64,000 nucleotides of DNA from Allobosea lathyri (GTDB lineage: Bacteria; Pseudomonadota; Alphaproteobacteria; Rhizobiales; Beijerinckiaceae), in NCBI RefSeq assembly GCF_900108245.1, contig NZ_FNUY01000019.1, positions 1 through 64,000 on the forward strand, written 5' to 3'. Both the position numbers and the translations under genes were made by a program. The first letter of the stretch is position 1. Each line of letters begins with the position of its first letter. Of the stretch, positions 17,267-25,996 are shown one piece after another. Below the pieces are notes generated by a model that did not search any database, was not told the DNA's origin, and saw only the letters and a program-made list of their open reading frames with translations.

Positions 17267-18889
17267 ATGCTCGCACGCAGGCATTTCCTGAGCCTGAGCG
17301 CCGCGCTTCTGGCGGCGACCGCCCTCTCCTCATCCATTCTGGCAAGCGACCGAAAACCTGTTAGCGGCGGCAAGCTGACCTGGGGCGTCGAGACGGAACC
17401 GGCGACGCTCAACCCGCAATTGAACGGCCAGGACAAGACCAAGCTTCTGCTGCGCAACGCTTTTGAATCGCTCCTCGCCCGCAGTGCTGATGGCGGCTAC
17501 GTGCCCTGGCTTGCGACCGGCTACGAGATCTCGCCGGATGGCCGCACATATACTTTCAGACTCCGTGAAGGGGTGAAATTCAGCGATGGGCAAGCCTTCG
17601 ACGCGGCCGCCGTCGCCACGAACTTCAGTAAACTGAAAGATGCGAGTTATTCGGGAAGTGTTAGTGCGGGCCCGGTCGCCCTGATCGTGAAAATCGATAC
17701 GCCCGACACGCGAACCATCTCCTTCACGCTTGACCGGATCTACGCGCCGTTCCTCGACTACGCCGCCGGTCTCGAACTCCTCTCGCCCGGCGCCTTTGCC
17801 TCCGCCCAAATCAAATCGGGCGGCCCCGAGATTGCCGGCACTGGCCCCTTCATCTTGCGGCGCTACGCCAAGGGCCAGGAAATCCGCTTCGTCCGGAACC
17901 CCGACTACAACTGGGCGCCGACCAACGCGGGCCATCAGGGTCCGGCCTATCTGGACGAGGTGACCTATCGCTTCCTGTCGGAATCCTCGGTGCGCACCGG
18001 CGCCCTCGCCTCAGGCCAGGTCGACGTCATCGAAGGCGTCTCCGGCAACGACGCCGGCCTTTTCAAAGGCAGCGCCGACTTCAGCTATAAGACGGCGCTC
18101 AACACCGGCACGCCCTATTCCCTGTTCCTGAACGTTACTTGGGGCCCGACCCAGGACGTCAAGGTGCGCAAGGCGCTCATCGCCAGCATCGATGTCGATG
18201 CTGTGCTGAAATCAGTTTATCGAGGCGAGCGCACCCGTGCCTGGGGCATCACCTCGCCCATCGACACGCAGTTCTACGACAAGTCTATCGAGAAGACGTA
18301 CGGGGCCGACCCGAAACGAGCCAACCAGCTTCTCGACGAAGCCGGCTGGACCAGCCGCGACCCACAGGGCTTCCGCACGAAGGAAGGGAAGCGTTTGACG
18401 ATCGAGGTCGTGCAGGCCCAGGCGACCGTGCGGGACCAGCGCGACGTCCTGCTTCAGGCACTGCAGGCGCAGGCGCGGCAGAGTGCCGGCATCGATCTCG
18501 CCATCGTCTTCGTCGATGCCGGCACCTATACCGAGCGACGCAAGACGGGCCAGTTCGGGTCGATCGCCAACTCCAATACCCCGACCGACGCGATCGATGT
18601 CGAGTACCACTACCTGCCGGTCGACCAAGGCGGCTCGATCAACTACAGCCGCGCCGCCGCCCCGGAACTGTCGCTGTGGCTGAAGGAAGCTGCCTCGACG
18701 CTCGATCACAAGACGCGCTTCGATCTTTATGCCCGGCTGCAGCGTTTTGCGATCCTCGATCAGGCCTACGCCCTGCCGCTCTACGAGCCCGAAGATCAGG
18801 TCGCGGCGGCACGTTACGTCAATGGCATCGGCTTCCGCCCCTTCAAACAGATGCCCGAGAGCGCCTATGACCTCTGGCGCAGCCAATAG
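17267..18889 (+). CDS. ABC transporter substrate-binding protein, family 5 (second of tandem pair)
   Basis: A 540-residue paralogue of the preceding protein with the same blocks (GGKLTWGVETEPATLNPQL, FLDYAAGLELLSPGAFASAQ, GGPEIAGTGPF). Its signal peptide differs: MLARRHFLSLSAALLAATAL, with a weaker twin-arginine character. Conservation is highest in the ligand-domain core and lower in the signal and the loop around residues 120-140, so the two may bind related but different ligands. Gap to the first copy is 42 bases. Likely delivers to the same permeases. Confidence 0.88.
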   Translation: MLARRHFLSLSAALLAATALSSSILASDRKPVSGGKLTWGVETEPATLNPQLNGQDKTKLLLRNAFESLLARSADGGYVPWLATGYEISPDGRTYTFRLREGVKFSDGQAFDAAAVATNFSKLKDASYSGSVSAGPVALIVKIDTPDTRTISFTLDRIYAPFLDYAAGLELLSPGAFASAQIKSGGPEIAGTGPFILRRYAKGQEIRFVRNPDYNWAPTNAGHQGPAYLDEVTYRFLSESSVRTGALASGQVDVIEGVSGNDAGLFKGSADFSYKTALNTGTPYSLFLNVTWGPTQDVKVRKALIASIDVDAVLKSVYRGERTRAWGITSPIDTQFYDKSIEKTYGADPKRANQLLDEAGWTSRDPQGFRTKEGKRLTIEVVQAQATVRDQRDVLLQALQAQARQSAGIDLAIVFVDAGTYTERRKTGQFGSIANSNTPTDAIDVEYHYLPVDQGGSINYSRAAAPELSLWLKEAASTLDHKTRFDLYARLQRFAILDQAYALPLYEPEDQVAAARYVNGIGFRPFKQMPESAYDLWRSQ

Positions 18890-18947
18890 CCGATCTCACC
18901 TCATCCGCGGCCGGCACCCGCCGGTTCATGCGCTGGAACGGACAAGC

Positions 18948-19958
18948 ATGGACTCCCAGAACACATCGGCTATCAGCTCCGCGCCCACCTTCTTCGCGTC
19001 CCACCGGCTGCGGCGCAACGGCCTGGCGGCACAGATCGCGGGTCGGATCGGCTCCGGCATGCTCGTGCTCTGGGCCGCGGTGACACTGAGCTTCGTCAGC
19101 CTGCAGCTTGCCCCCGGCGACATCGTCAGCCTGCTGATCGGCGAGCAACTGCGGACCCCGGAGGTCGAAGCGGCCATCCGCGCCGAATGGGGTCTCGACG
19201 AGCCCTTGCTGTCCCAATATCTCAGCTATCTGACGCGCATCCTGCACGGCGATTTCGGCCGCTCCTATATCCTCCAGACGGAGGTTTCGCAGCTCGTGCT
19301 GTCGCAGATCTTGCCGACCCTGAAGCTCACCACTGCCGCACTCTTCGTCGCCATCATTTTCGGGTTGGTGAGCGCCGTGCTGACCGCCGGCCGGCGCATC
19401 CCGCGCGGCATCGCAGGCGCTCTTGAACTGACGCTCGTCTCGACGCCTTCGTTCTGGCTCGGCATCCTGCTGCTGTACCTGTTCTCCTTCACGCTCAAGC
19501 TCTTTCCGGTCTCCGGCGACCGGAGCTTTTCAGCTCTGGTGCTGCCGGCGCTGGCGCTGGGACTGCCGCTTGGAGCGGTGGTAGGACAGGTGCTGCGGCA
19601 GGGGCTGGAACGCGCCCTGGAGGAGCCTTTCGCGCTGACCGTCCGGAGCTGGGGCACCAGCGGGCTCGTGCTTCGGCTGCGGCACGGCCTGCGCCATGCG
19701 GCCTTGCCGGCGGTCACCCTGACGGGCTGGCTCGTGGGCAGCCTGCTCTCCGGCGCCGTCATCACCGAATCCGTCTTCGGCCGGCCGGGCCTCGGCCGCG
19801 TCACGGTCGAGGCCGTGCTGGGCCACGACCTGCCGGTGGTGCTGGCCGTCGCGATCCTCTCCGCCTTTGTCTATGTGACGCTGAGTACGCTGGTCGATGT
19901 GCTCTATCTGTGGCTAGACCCGCGCCTGCGCAGCGACAGCCCGGAGGCAGCCCGATGA
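18948..19958 (+). CDS. ABC transporter permease, DppB type
   Basis: A 336-residue membrane protein with six hydrophobic segments. It has the DppB/OppB N-terminal block (LSFVSLQLAPGDIVSLLIG) and the periplasmic loop with EWGLDEPLLSQYLSYLTRI and LHGDFGRSY, then the C-terminal GRPGLGRVTVEAVLGHDLPV. It pairs with the DppC-type protein whose start overlaps its stop. The start ATG 18948 was chosen because the family similarity begins soon after it; upstream codons overlap the binding-protein gene. A 30-residue N-terminal extension precedes the first helix. Confidence 0.88.
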   Translation: MDSQNTSAISSAPTFFASHRLRRNGLAAQIAGRIGSGMLVLWAAVTLSFVSLQLAPGDIVSLLIGEQLRTPEVEAAIRAEWGLDEPLLSQYLSYLTRILHGDFGRSYILQTEVSQLVLSQILPTLKLTTAALFVAIIFGLVSAVLTAGRRIPRGIAGALELTLVSTPSFWLGILLLYLFSFTLKLFPVSGDRSFSALVLPALALGLPLGAVVGQVLRQGLERALEEPFALTVRSWGTSGLVLRLRHGLRHAALPAVTLTGWLVGSLLSGAVITESVFGRPGLGRVTVEAVLGHDLPVVLAVAILSAFVYVTLSTLVDVLYLWLDPRLRSDSPEAAR

Positions 19959-20827
19959 GCGCGCTTCCAGCCCCCGCAGAGCATGAGACCGCACCCGCCA
20001 GCCAGTTCCTGCGCCGGCTGCCAACAAATCCGGGCCTGGCCCTGGCCGCGCTGTTCCTGGCGGTAATCGCGATTGCCACTGTTTCGCCGGCCCTTCTGGC
20101 AACAGCGGACCCCATTGCAGCCGATCCGTTGCAAGCCCAGCTCCCGCCCTCCTGGGAGCACTGGTTCGGCACCGACCATCTCGGTCGCGACGTCTTCTCC
20201 CGCGTCGTTCATGGCGCGCGCTACTCGATCCTCATCGGCGTAGGCGCGGTCGCGCTCGCCGCGACGGCTGGCTCCTTCCTCGGCCTGGTCGCAGGCCTGT
20301 CCCGAGGCCTCATCGACGAGATCATCACCCGCCTGCTCGATGTCGTTTCGGCCTTTCCCGACCTGCTGCTAGCACTGGTGCTGATCTCCTTTACCGGCCC
20401 GGGCACGACTAACCTGATCTTCGCGCTGGGTGTCGCCTTCATCCCGCGATTCGCGCGGGTTGTCCGGGCGCAGACCTTCGTCATCGCCCGCAGCGGCTAT
20501 GTCGAGCAGGCCCGAACCTTCGGCCTGAGCCGGACCGTCCTCGTACTGCGCCATGTCCTGCCGCATGCCGTAGCGCAGGTGCCGATCCTCGCCACCATTG
20601 GCCTCGGCACCGCGATCATCGGCGCAGCCGGCCTCAGCTTCCTCGGCATGGGCCCGCAGCCCCCGGCACCGGAATGGGGAGCGATGCTGGCCGAGGCGCG
20701 CAACTACCTCCGAGTCGCCTGGTGGATCGGTGTCTGGCCCGGCCTCGCGATCACCCTGACGGTCATCGCAATCAGTGTGCTCGGACGGCGCTGGCAGACA
20801 GCTTTCGAAGGCCGGAGGTCAGAATGA
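19955..20827 (+). CDS. ABC transporter permease, DppC type
   Basis: A 290-residue membrane protein with the DppC marker HWFGTDHLGRDVFSRVVHGARYS after the first helix, then an EAA-type loop near YVEQARTFGLSRTVLVLRHVL and the closing GLSFLGMGPQPPAPEWGAML. Overlaps both neighbours by ATGA, so it is translationally coupled to the DppB permease and to the fused ATPase. Confidence 0.9.
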   Translation: MSALPAPAEHETAPASQFLRRLPTNPGLALAALFLAVIAIATVSPALLATADPIAADPLQAQLPPSWEHWFGTDHLGRDVFSRVVHGARYSILIGVGAVALAATAGSFLGLVAGLSRGLIDEIITRLLDVVSAFPDLLLALVLISFTGPGTTNLIFALGVAFIPRFARVVRAQTFVIARSGYVEQARTFGLSRTVLVLRHVLPHAVAQVPILATIGLGTAIIGAAGLSFLGMGPQPPAPEWGAMLAEARNYLRVAWWIGVWPGLAITLTVIAISVLGRRWQTAFEGRRSE

Positions 20828-22464
20828 TGCCGCTCGTCGATATTCGAGACCTCACCATCGCCTTTCCGCGCGGCAGTCAGGAAAACCGCGTCGTCCACGG
20901 CATCAACCTGACGATCCATGAAGGCGAAACCGTTGCACTGGTCGGCGAGTCAGGTTCAGGCAAGTCAGTCACGGCTCGCGCGCTGATCGGCCTGTCCGGC
21001 GCCGTCGTCGGCGCGAGCCGCTTCGACATCGTCGGAGACGGCGTCCTTGGTTTTCGCGAACGCGACTGGCGGCGCTTGCGCGGCAGCAAGATCGGATTCG
21101 TTCTGCAGGATGCGCTCGTCTCGCTCGACCCGCTGCGCAAGGTGTCGCAACAGCTCGCGGATGCATTCGGCCATCCCGGCTACTTCGTCCGCCGAGACGT
21201 CCGAGAGGAAAGCAGGGCCCTGCTGCACTCCGTCGGGATTCCCGATCCCGAGCGGCGGCTGCCACAATACCCCCATCAGCTCTCGGGCGGCCTGCGGCAG
21301 CGCGCGCTGATCGCCACCGCGATAGCTCGGCGGCCCTCGCTTCTGATCGCGGACGAACCGACCACCGCACTCGACGCCACCGTCCAGAAGCAGATTCTCG
21401 ACCTCTTCGCGGAGCGGAAACAGGCCGGCCATACGCTGCTCCTGATCAGCCACGATCTCGCCGTCGTCGCGCGTTTGGCCGACCGGGTGCTGGTGATGAA
21501 ACAGGGGAAGATCGTCGAGGAAGGGCCGACGAAGCAGATCCTGTCCGAGCCGGCGCATCCCTATACGCGCCGGCTCCTCGATGCCGTGCCTTCCGCCAGC
21601 TCCCGAGGCTTCCGGCTATCGCCGGCGACGCAAACCGAAGACAACGCGCCTTCGTTGCACGCCACGGTGGTTTGCCAACGCCTTCCGCTCCCGCCGAAGC
21701 GCATCGACGCGGCACAGCGCGTGCTTTCCGCCAGTGGCCTCGTGAAGCGCTATGGTGGCGGCTTCGCGGTCAACAACGTCTCCTTTGAACTCGCCGCCGG
21801 CGAGGCGCTCGGCATTGTCGGCGAGTCGGGCTCGGGCAAGACAACCGTTGCGAAGATCGTGCTCGGCCTGATCGAGCCCGATTCAGGAACGGTGCTCGTC
21901 GATGGCCAACCCTGGAGCCACCGCAGCGAGGCCAAGCGGCGGGCCCGCCGCGCCAGCATGCAGTTGATCGCTCAGGATGCGCTGAGCTCGTTCGATCCGC
22001 GGTACACGGTGGAGAAGATCGTCGGCGAAAGCCTCGACACCGTCGGCGTGTTCGGACGGGATCGCCGCCGGCGCGTCATCGAGGTCCTCGACGCCGTACG
22101 TCTGGGGGCGACCTTCCTCGACCGTTATCCGCGCGAGCTGTCCGGAGGGCAGCGCCAGCGCGTTGCGATTGCGCGCGCCTTCGCGCCCCGCCCGAAGCTC
22201 CTGATCGCCGACGAGCCTGTCAGCGCACTCGACGTCTCGGTTCAGGCACAGGTGCTCGATCTTCTGGCCGAGCTCCAGGCGGCCTCCGGCACCGCCCTGC
22301 TGTTCATCTCCCACGATCTCGGAGTCATCCATCACCTGACCGACCGCGTGCTGGTGATGAAAGACGGACGCGTCGTGGAAACCGGTGCGGTCGAGACGGT
22401 CTTCGCCTCTCCGACACACAGCTACACCCGCGCTCTGCTCGATGCTGTGCCCGCCCTGCCCTGA
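20824..22464 (+). CDS. fused double ATPase of a peptide-type ABC transporter (DppD-DppF)
   Basis: A 546-residue protein with two full nucleotide-binding domains. Domain 1 (about 1-255): GESGSGKSVTARALIG, LSGGLRQRALIATAIA, LLIADEPTTALD, LISHDLAVVA. Domain 2 (about 300-546): GESGSGKTTVAKIVLG, LSGGQRQRVAIARAFA, LLIADEPVSALD, FISHDLGVIHH. This equals DppD and DppF joined in one chain, a known arrangement in Hyphomicrobiales. It powers the DppB/DppC pair. The start ATG overlaps the DppC stop. Confidence 0.9.
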   Translation: MMPLVDIRDLTIAFPRGSQENRVVHGINLTIHEGETVALVGESGSGKSVTARALIGLSGAVVGASRFDIVGDGVLGFRERDWRRLRGSKIGFVLQDALVSLDPLRKVSQQLADAFGHPGYFVRRDVREESRALLHSVGIPDPERRLPQYPHQLSGGLRQRALIATAIARRPSLLIADEPTTALDATVQKQILDLFAERKQAGHTLLLISHDLAVVARLADRVLVMKQGKIVEEGPTKQILSEPAHPYTRRLLDAVPSASSRGFRLSPATQTEDNAPSLHATVVCQRLPLPPKRIDAAQRVLSASGLVKRYGGGFAVNNVSFELAAGEALGIVGESGSGKTTVAKIVLGLIEPDSGTVLVDGQPWSHRSEAKRRARRASMQLIAQDALSSFDPRYTVEKIVGESLDTVGVFGRDRRRRVIEVLDAVRLGATFLDRYPRELSGGQRQRVAIARAFAPRPKLLIADEPVSALDVSVQAQVLDLLAELQAASGTALLFISHDLGVIHHLTDRVLVMKDGRVVETGAVETVFASPTHSYTRALLDAVPALP

Positions 22465-22530
22465 GCAGCGCTGGCTACTACGTCGCGTCGCCTCCCTCAG
22501 TCGATAATCGATCAGGATAAGGATGCTCAC

Positions 22531-23847
22531 ATGTCGTCGACCACTCGCCGCCGCCTCAAGACCCTGATGGGCGCCTCGAACGTCATCGCCGCTGTAAACG
22601 ACGCCGACCCGGCCACCGGGGCGAAACGCGCCGCCGAATTCGCCAGGAGGGCCGAGGCTGAGAAGATCACCGGGCTCTTCACCGCCGACTTGCTGCAAAT
22701 CGACCCGGCTGGCCTCGCCGGCACCGCCGGCGTGCAGGACCCGCTGATCGCGCTCGCCGCGTTGAGCCAGGTCACGTCGCATATCGGCCTCGTCGCGACG
22801 ATCTCGACGACCTTCCACCATCCCTACAACCTAGCGCGCCTGATCGGCACGCTGGATCATGTCAGCGGCGGCCGCGCCGCCTGGAACGCGGTCACCTCCT
22901 CGGTCGGCGAGGAGAATTTCGGCTCAAACCTGCCTAGCCCCGAGGATCGCTATGCCCGCGCCACGGAATTCATCGAGGTCGTGAACGCGCTATACGACGC
23001 GAATGAGCGGGATGCGGTGACGCGCAAGGCCTCCGGTGGGCTCGCACTCGATCCGGCCAAGTTCCATCGCATCGACTATCGCGGCCGGCACTTCACGGTT
23101 CAGGGCCCGCTCAACGTGCCGCCCCTGCCGCAGCGCCGCCCCGTGCAATTCCAGGCCGGCCAGTCCGAAGCGGGCATCAATGTCGGCGCACGCTACGCCG
23201 AGGTCGTCTACACCTCGCAGCCGAAGCTGGAAGGTGCGATCGCCTTCGTGACAGAGCTGCGTCGCCGGGCCAGGAGTTTCGGGCGCGGCGACAACCTGCC
23301 CTTCGTGATGAACTCCTTCCACTCAGTAATCGGGGAATCCGATGCGGATGTCGCCCGGCGCCTGAAGGAGAAGCATGAGCGCATCGATTACGGACTCGGG
23401 CGCCTCAAGCTCGCCGACATGCTCGGCGGCGATGTCGACCTGTCCGGGCTGCCGCTCGACAAGCCTCTGCCCGACAGCCTGCTGCCGGAGGTCACCAGCA
23501 CCAACCGGCGGCGCGGGCGCGCAGAGATCTTCAGCCGCTACGCGAAGCAGGGCCTGACGCTTCGCGAGCTGATCATCGAGGCACAGGAAACCGGCCACTG
23601 GTCAGTCGCGGGCACACCTGAACAATTGGTCGATTCCATCGAGGAGCGTTTCCGTGCCGGCGTGCTGGATGTCCTCACCCTTCATGGCCTCGGCAATCCC
23701 GACCAGGAAGACCTTCTCCTGAACGGCCTCCTGCCGGAGCTGCGTCGACGCGCGCTGATCGACACCGACTATGTCGGAGACGATTTCCGCTCCAACCTCG
23801 AGCTGCCTCCCCTGGCGCCGGCCGTCTCTCTGGCCTTGAGCGCCTGA
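22531..23847 (+). CDS. LLM-class flavin-dependent monooxygenase, NtaA/SnaA/DszA type (second copy)
   Basis: A 438-residue protein of the same group as the gene at 11500: IGLVATISTTFHHPYNLARL, HVSGGRAAWNAVTSSVGEEN, VQFQAGQSEAGINVGARYAE and the C-terminal WSVAGTPEQLVDSIEERF. It differs clearly from the other copy, so the two are older paralogues. It follows the transporter ATPase by 66 bases and lies 133 bases before the Rrf2 gene. Probably oxidises the compound imported by the preceding ABC system, using FMNH2 from the reductase at 24502. Confidence 0.86.
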   Translation: MSSTTRRRLKTLMGASNVIAAVNDADPATGAKRAAEFARRAEAEKITGLFTADLLQIDPAGLAGTAGVQDPLIALAALSQVTSHIGLVATISTTFHHPYNLARLIGTLDHVSGGRAAWNAVTSSVGEENFGSNLPSPEDRYARATEFIEVVNALYDANERDAVTRKASGGLALDPAKFHRIDYRGRHFTVQGPLNVPPLPQRRPVQFQAGQSEAGINVGARYAEVVYTSQPKLEGAIAFVTELRRRARSFGRGDNLPFVMNSFHSVIGESDADVARRLKEKHERIDYGLGRLKLADMLGGDVDLSGLPLDKPLPDSLLPEVTSTNRRRGRAEIFSRYAKQGLTLRELIIEAQETGHWSVAGTPEQLVDSIEERFRAGVLDVLTLHGLGNPDQEDLLLNGLLPELRRRALIDTDYVGDDFRSNLELPPLAPAVSLALSA

Positions 23848-23921
23848 GCACTTCGAAGGGAATGGGTCCACCACTCCTTCCCCTCCGTCGTGGAGATCGT
23901 TTTTCTCCGCTAAGAACGATC

Positions 23922-23969
23922 ATGTTGATTATAATCTAGAACTTGATAGAAAAACTCTACATTCAACAT
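23922..23969. promoter_or_regulatory. rrf2 promoter region with nested inverted repeat
   Basis: ATGTTGA at 23922-23928 is complementary to TCAACAT at 23963-23969. Between them AATCTAGAACTTGATAGAA (23933-23951) agrees at about 12 of 19 positions with the core of the candidate Rrf2 sites at 14511 and 24438. The position just ahead of the rrf2 GTG start fits autoregulation. Confidence 0.4.
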
Positions 23970-23980
23970 AGGGTGGCTCT

Positions 23981-24433
23981 GTGCTGACCAATAAGGGGAA
24001 ATACGGCCTCAAGGCGATAGTGCATCTTGCCCGGCTCGAAGCTGGGGAGACTGCGCAGGTCGCCAACGTGGCCCAGCGCAACAACATTCCCAAGAAATTC
24101 CTCGACGCTATCCTGCTCGACCTGCGCAATGCCGGCATGCTGCGCAGCAAGAAGGGGCCGGGCGGCGGTTACGCCCTGGCCAAGCCGGCGCGTGCGATCA
24201 AAGTTGGCGCCGTGATCCGCGCCCTGGAGGGGCCGATCGCGCCGATCGCCTGCGCCAGCCGCTCTGCCTTTCGTGCCTGCGAGGATTGCGGCGACATCGA
24301 TACCTGCCCAGTGCGATCGGTGATGAGCGACGTGCGCGATGCCATCGCGGGGATCGTCGACAACACAACCGTGGACGATCTGGTCCAACGCTCGATAGCG
24401 CGCGAGCCGCTTCATGCGGATTACGCAATCTAA
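23981..24433 (+). CDS. Rrf2-family transcriptional regulator with four-cysteine cluster
   Basis: A 150-residue regulator. The N-terminal winged helix (residues 1-80) is typical: TNKGKYGLKAIVHLARLE, NNIPKKFLDAILLDL, GPGGGYALAKPA. After it come Cys91, Cys100, Cys103 and Cys109. Fe-S members such as IscR and NsrR have three cysteines spaced C-x5-C-x5-7-C or similar; the spacing here (8, 2 and 5 between) differs, so whether it binds an Fe-S cluster, senses thiols, or responds to a sulfur metabolite like CymR is open. The start is a GTG, chosen because the family begins there. It sits amid sulfur-type oxygenase genes and is followed by the flavin reductase gene 68 bases later. Confidence 0.85.
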   Translation: MLTNKGKYGLKAIVHLARLEAGETAQVANVAQRNNIPKKFLDAILLDLRNAGMLRSKKGPGGGYALAKPARAIKVGAVIRALEGPIAPIACASRSAFRACEDCGDIDTCPVRSVMSDVRDAIAGIVDNTTVDDLVQRSIAREPLHADYAI

Positions 24434-24437
24434 TTAT

Positions 24438-24463
24438 CTACTAATTTTATAGACAATAAAATT
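24438..24463. promoter_or_regulatory. candidate Rrf2 operator upstream of the flavin reductase gene
   Basis: The core ATTTTATAGACAATAAA lies between rrf2 and the flavin reductase gene. It repeats, with few changes, the sequence at 14511-14536 in the other promoter region of this island. The AT-rich block stands out from its GC-rich surroundings. Confidence 0.5.
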
Positions 24464-24501
24464 GGCGCCGCTTAAAATGCGCAGGCGGCGTTCGGAGCCG
24501 C

Positions 24502-25062
24502 ATGAGGATGCGGTCACGAATGAATCAGCAGTCTTCACCTGTTGGCGTGCACGACATTCACGTCGACGCATTCAAGGCCGTGATGAGAAACGTCGCGGGT
24601 GCTGTGAGCGTCATCACAGCGACCCATGAACGGCATCGCGGGGGCCTGACTGCGACCTCGCTGACGGCACTTTCCGCCGATCCGCCGACTGTCCTCGTCT
24701 GCATCAACCGCAATGCCTCGGCCTGGCCGACCATCGAGGCTGCCGGCCACTTCGCGATCAACGTCCTCGCCGCCCGGCATCAGAGCATCGCGGATCGCTT
24801 CGCCGGGCGCGGCGGCTTCAAGGGCGAGGCCCGCTTCGAGGAAGGCCAGTGGGCGCGCATGGCAACCGGTGCTCCGACGCTCGACGGCGCTCTTGCCGTG
24901 CTCGATTGCGAGACCGAGGAGGCGATCGAACGCCACTCTCACACGATCCTGATCGGCCGTATCAAGGCAATCCGGCATGCGCAGGACGAAGGCGCCCTGC
25001 TCTACTGGCGAGGCGTCTATGGCAAGCTGGACGAGAGCTTGCAGTACGGCGCCGGCATCTAG
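24502..25062 (+). CDS. flavin reductase (HpaC-like), FMN partner of LLM monooxygenases
   Basis: A protein of up to 186 residues with the flavin-reductase-like domain: FKAVMRNVAGAVSVITA, GGLTATSLTALSADPPTVLVC, HFAINVLAARHQ and the closing LLYWRGVYGKL. It reduces FMN with NAD(P)H and passes it to two-component monooxygenases. Three nearby starts are possible (24502, 24508 and 24520); GGAG at 24494-24497 favours the first, while family similarity begins only near residue 18. It is the only such reductase in the window and lies within reach of four LLM genes. Confidence 0.85.
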   Translation: MRMRSRMNQQSSPVGVHDIHVDAFKAVMRNVAGAVSVITATHERHRGGLTATSLTALSADPPTVLVCINRNASAWPTIEAAGHFAINVLAARHQSIADRFAGRGGFKGEARFEEGQWARMATGAPTLDGALAVLDCETEEAIERHSHTILIGRIKAIRHAQDEGALLYWRGVYGKLDESLQYGAGI

Positions 25063-25233
25063 ATCGCCGCGCCCGCGACCGGGCGACCTTCGAATCGGGC
25101 GAGATAGCCATCCCCTGAATCCGGCGCCGCGGCAGGGAACCGTCCTCTAAACCAATCCAAATTTGCCAATACGTTTCATTGACCGAACACATTGGTCGAG
25201 CTGATTATTGACGCAGCACGAGGGAGCTGCACC

Positions 25234-25821
25234 ATGTCCGTCCTCATCGTTCCCGGCCTTCACGATTCCGAGCCCGCACATTGGCAGAGCCGGTGGGCCG
25301 CCGACATCGACCAGGCCGAACGCGTCCAGCAACAGAACTGGCACCGGCCGGACCTCGAATCCTGGCTCGATGCACTCCATCGGCATGTGCTGCGACGTCC
25401 GGGAGCCGTGCTCGTCGGGCATAGCCTCGGCGCCACGCTCATTGCGCATCTGGCGGCGCGCTTCCCCGAGTTGCCGATCGGCGGCGCCCTGCTAGCCGCG
25501 CCGGCCGATCCCGAGCTTAGAGTCTCGAAGGTTCACGGCATCGCCTCGTTCGGGCCATTGCCGGACGTGCCCTTTCAGTTCCCCGCGATCGTAGTCGCCA
25601 GCCGCACCGATCCGTACATGGCGATCGAGCGCGCGCGGATCATCGCCAACATGTGGGACGCCGCCTTCGTCGACCTCGGCGATGCCGGGCACATCAATGT
25701 TGCCAGCGGCCATGGCGGCTGGGCCGAAGGGCTGCGCCTGCTCGACCAGCTCCTCTGGCGGCGGAGCGCCGGGCGGGAGCATCAGGTCGCGCGGACGGGC
25801 GCCGTATCCCGGCTGCATTGA
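25234..25821 (+). CDS. RBBP9/YdeN-type serine hydrolase (alpha/beta fold)
   Basis: A 195-residue hydrolase of the Ser_hydrolase family (PF06821). The nucleophile elbow is GHSLG with Ser64; Asp127 in SRTDPY and His154 in DAGHIN complete a triad. The opening MSVLIVPGLHDSEPAHWQSRW is the family signature. Cytoplasmic, no signal. The ATG at 25234 has GGGAG at 25222-25226. It lies 171 bases after the flavin reductase gene in the same direction; no substrate can be inferred. Confidence 0.82.
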   Translation: MSVLIVPGLHDSEPAHWQSRWAADIDQAERVQQQNWHRPDLESWLDALHRHVLRRPGAVLVGHSLGATLIAHLAARFPELPIGGALLAAPADPELRVSKVHGIASFGPLPDVPFQFPAIVVASRTDPYMAIERARIIANMWDAAFVDLGDAGHINVASGHGGWAEGLRLLDQLLWRRSAGREHQVARTGAVSRLH

Positions 25822-25996
25822 AGCCGCATGCTTCGCCGATGCTGGACCGGGCTCTGCGCGAGCAGCGCCTTTGTCCCAGAGGTCAGTCTCGAAGGCGGTT
25901 CTTAGCGCAAAGGCACCCAGAAAGGGTGCTTGGGCGTCACTGCGGATATTGGTCGCGACACGTTCCCTGCCAGACACCAACTATCGATCATGCTCG

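Noticed and set aside
15596..18889. Tandem binding-protein genes as an assembly duplication
   Set aside because: The copies differ throughout, including signal peptides and many substitutions, so they are true paralogues.
22505..22512. A seventh AATCGATT-like site (AATCGATC) before the LLM gene at 22531
   Set aside because: The palindrome is incomplete, lies far from the aromatic island and is not in an AT-rich setting; probably chance.
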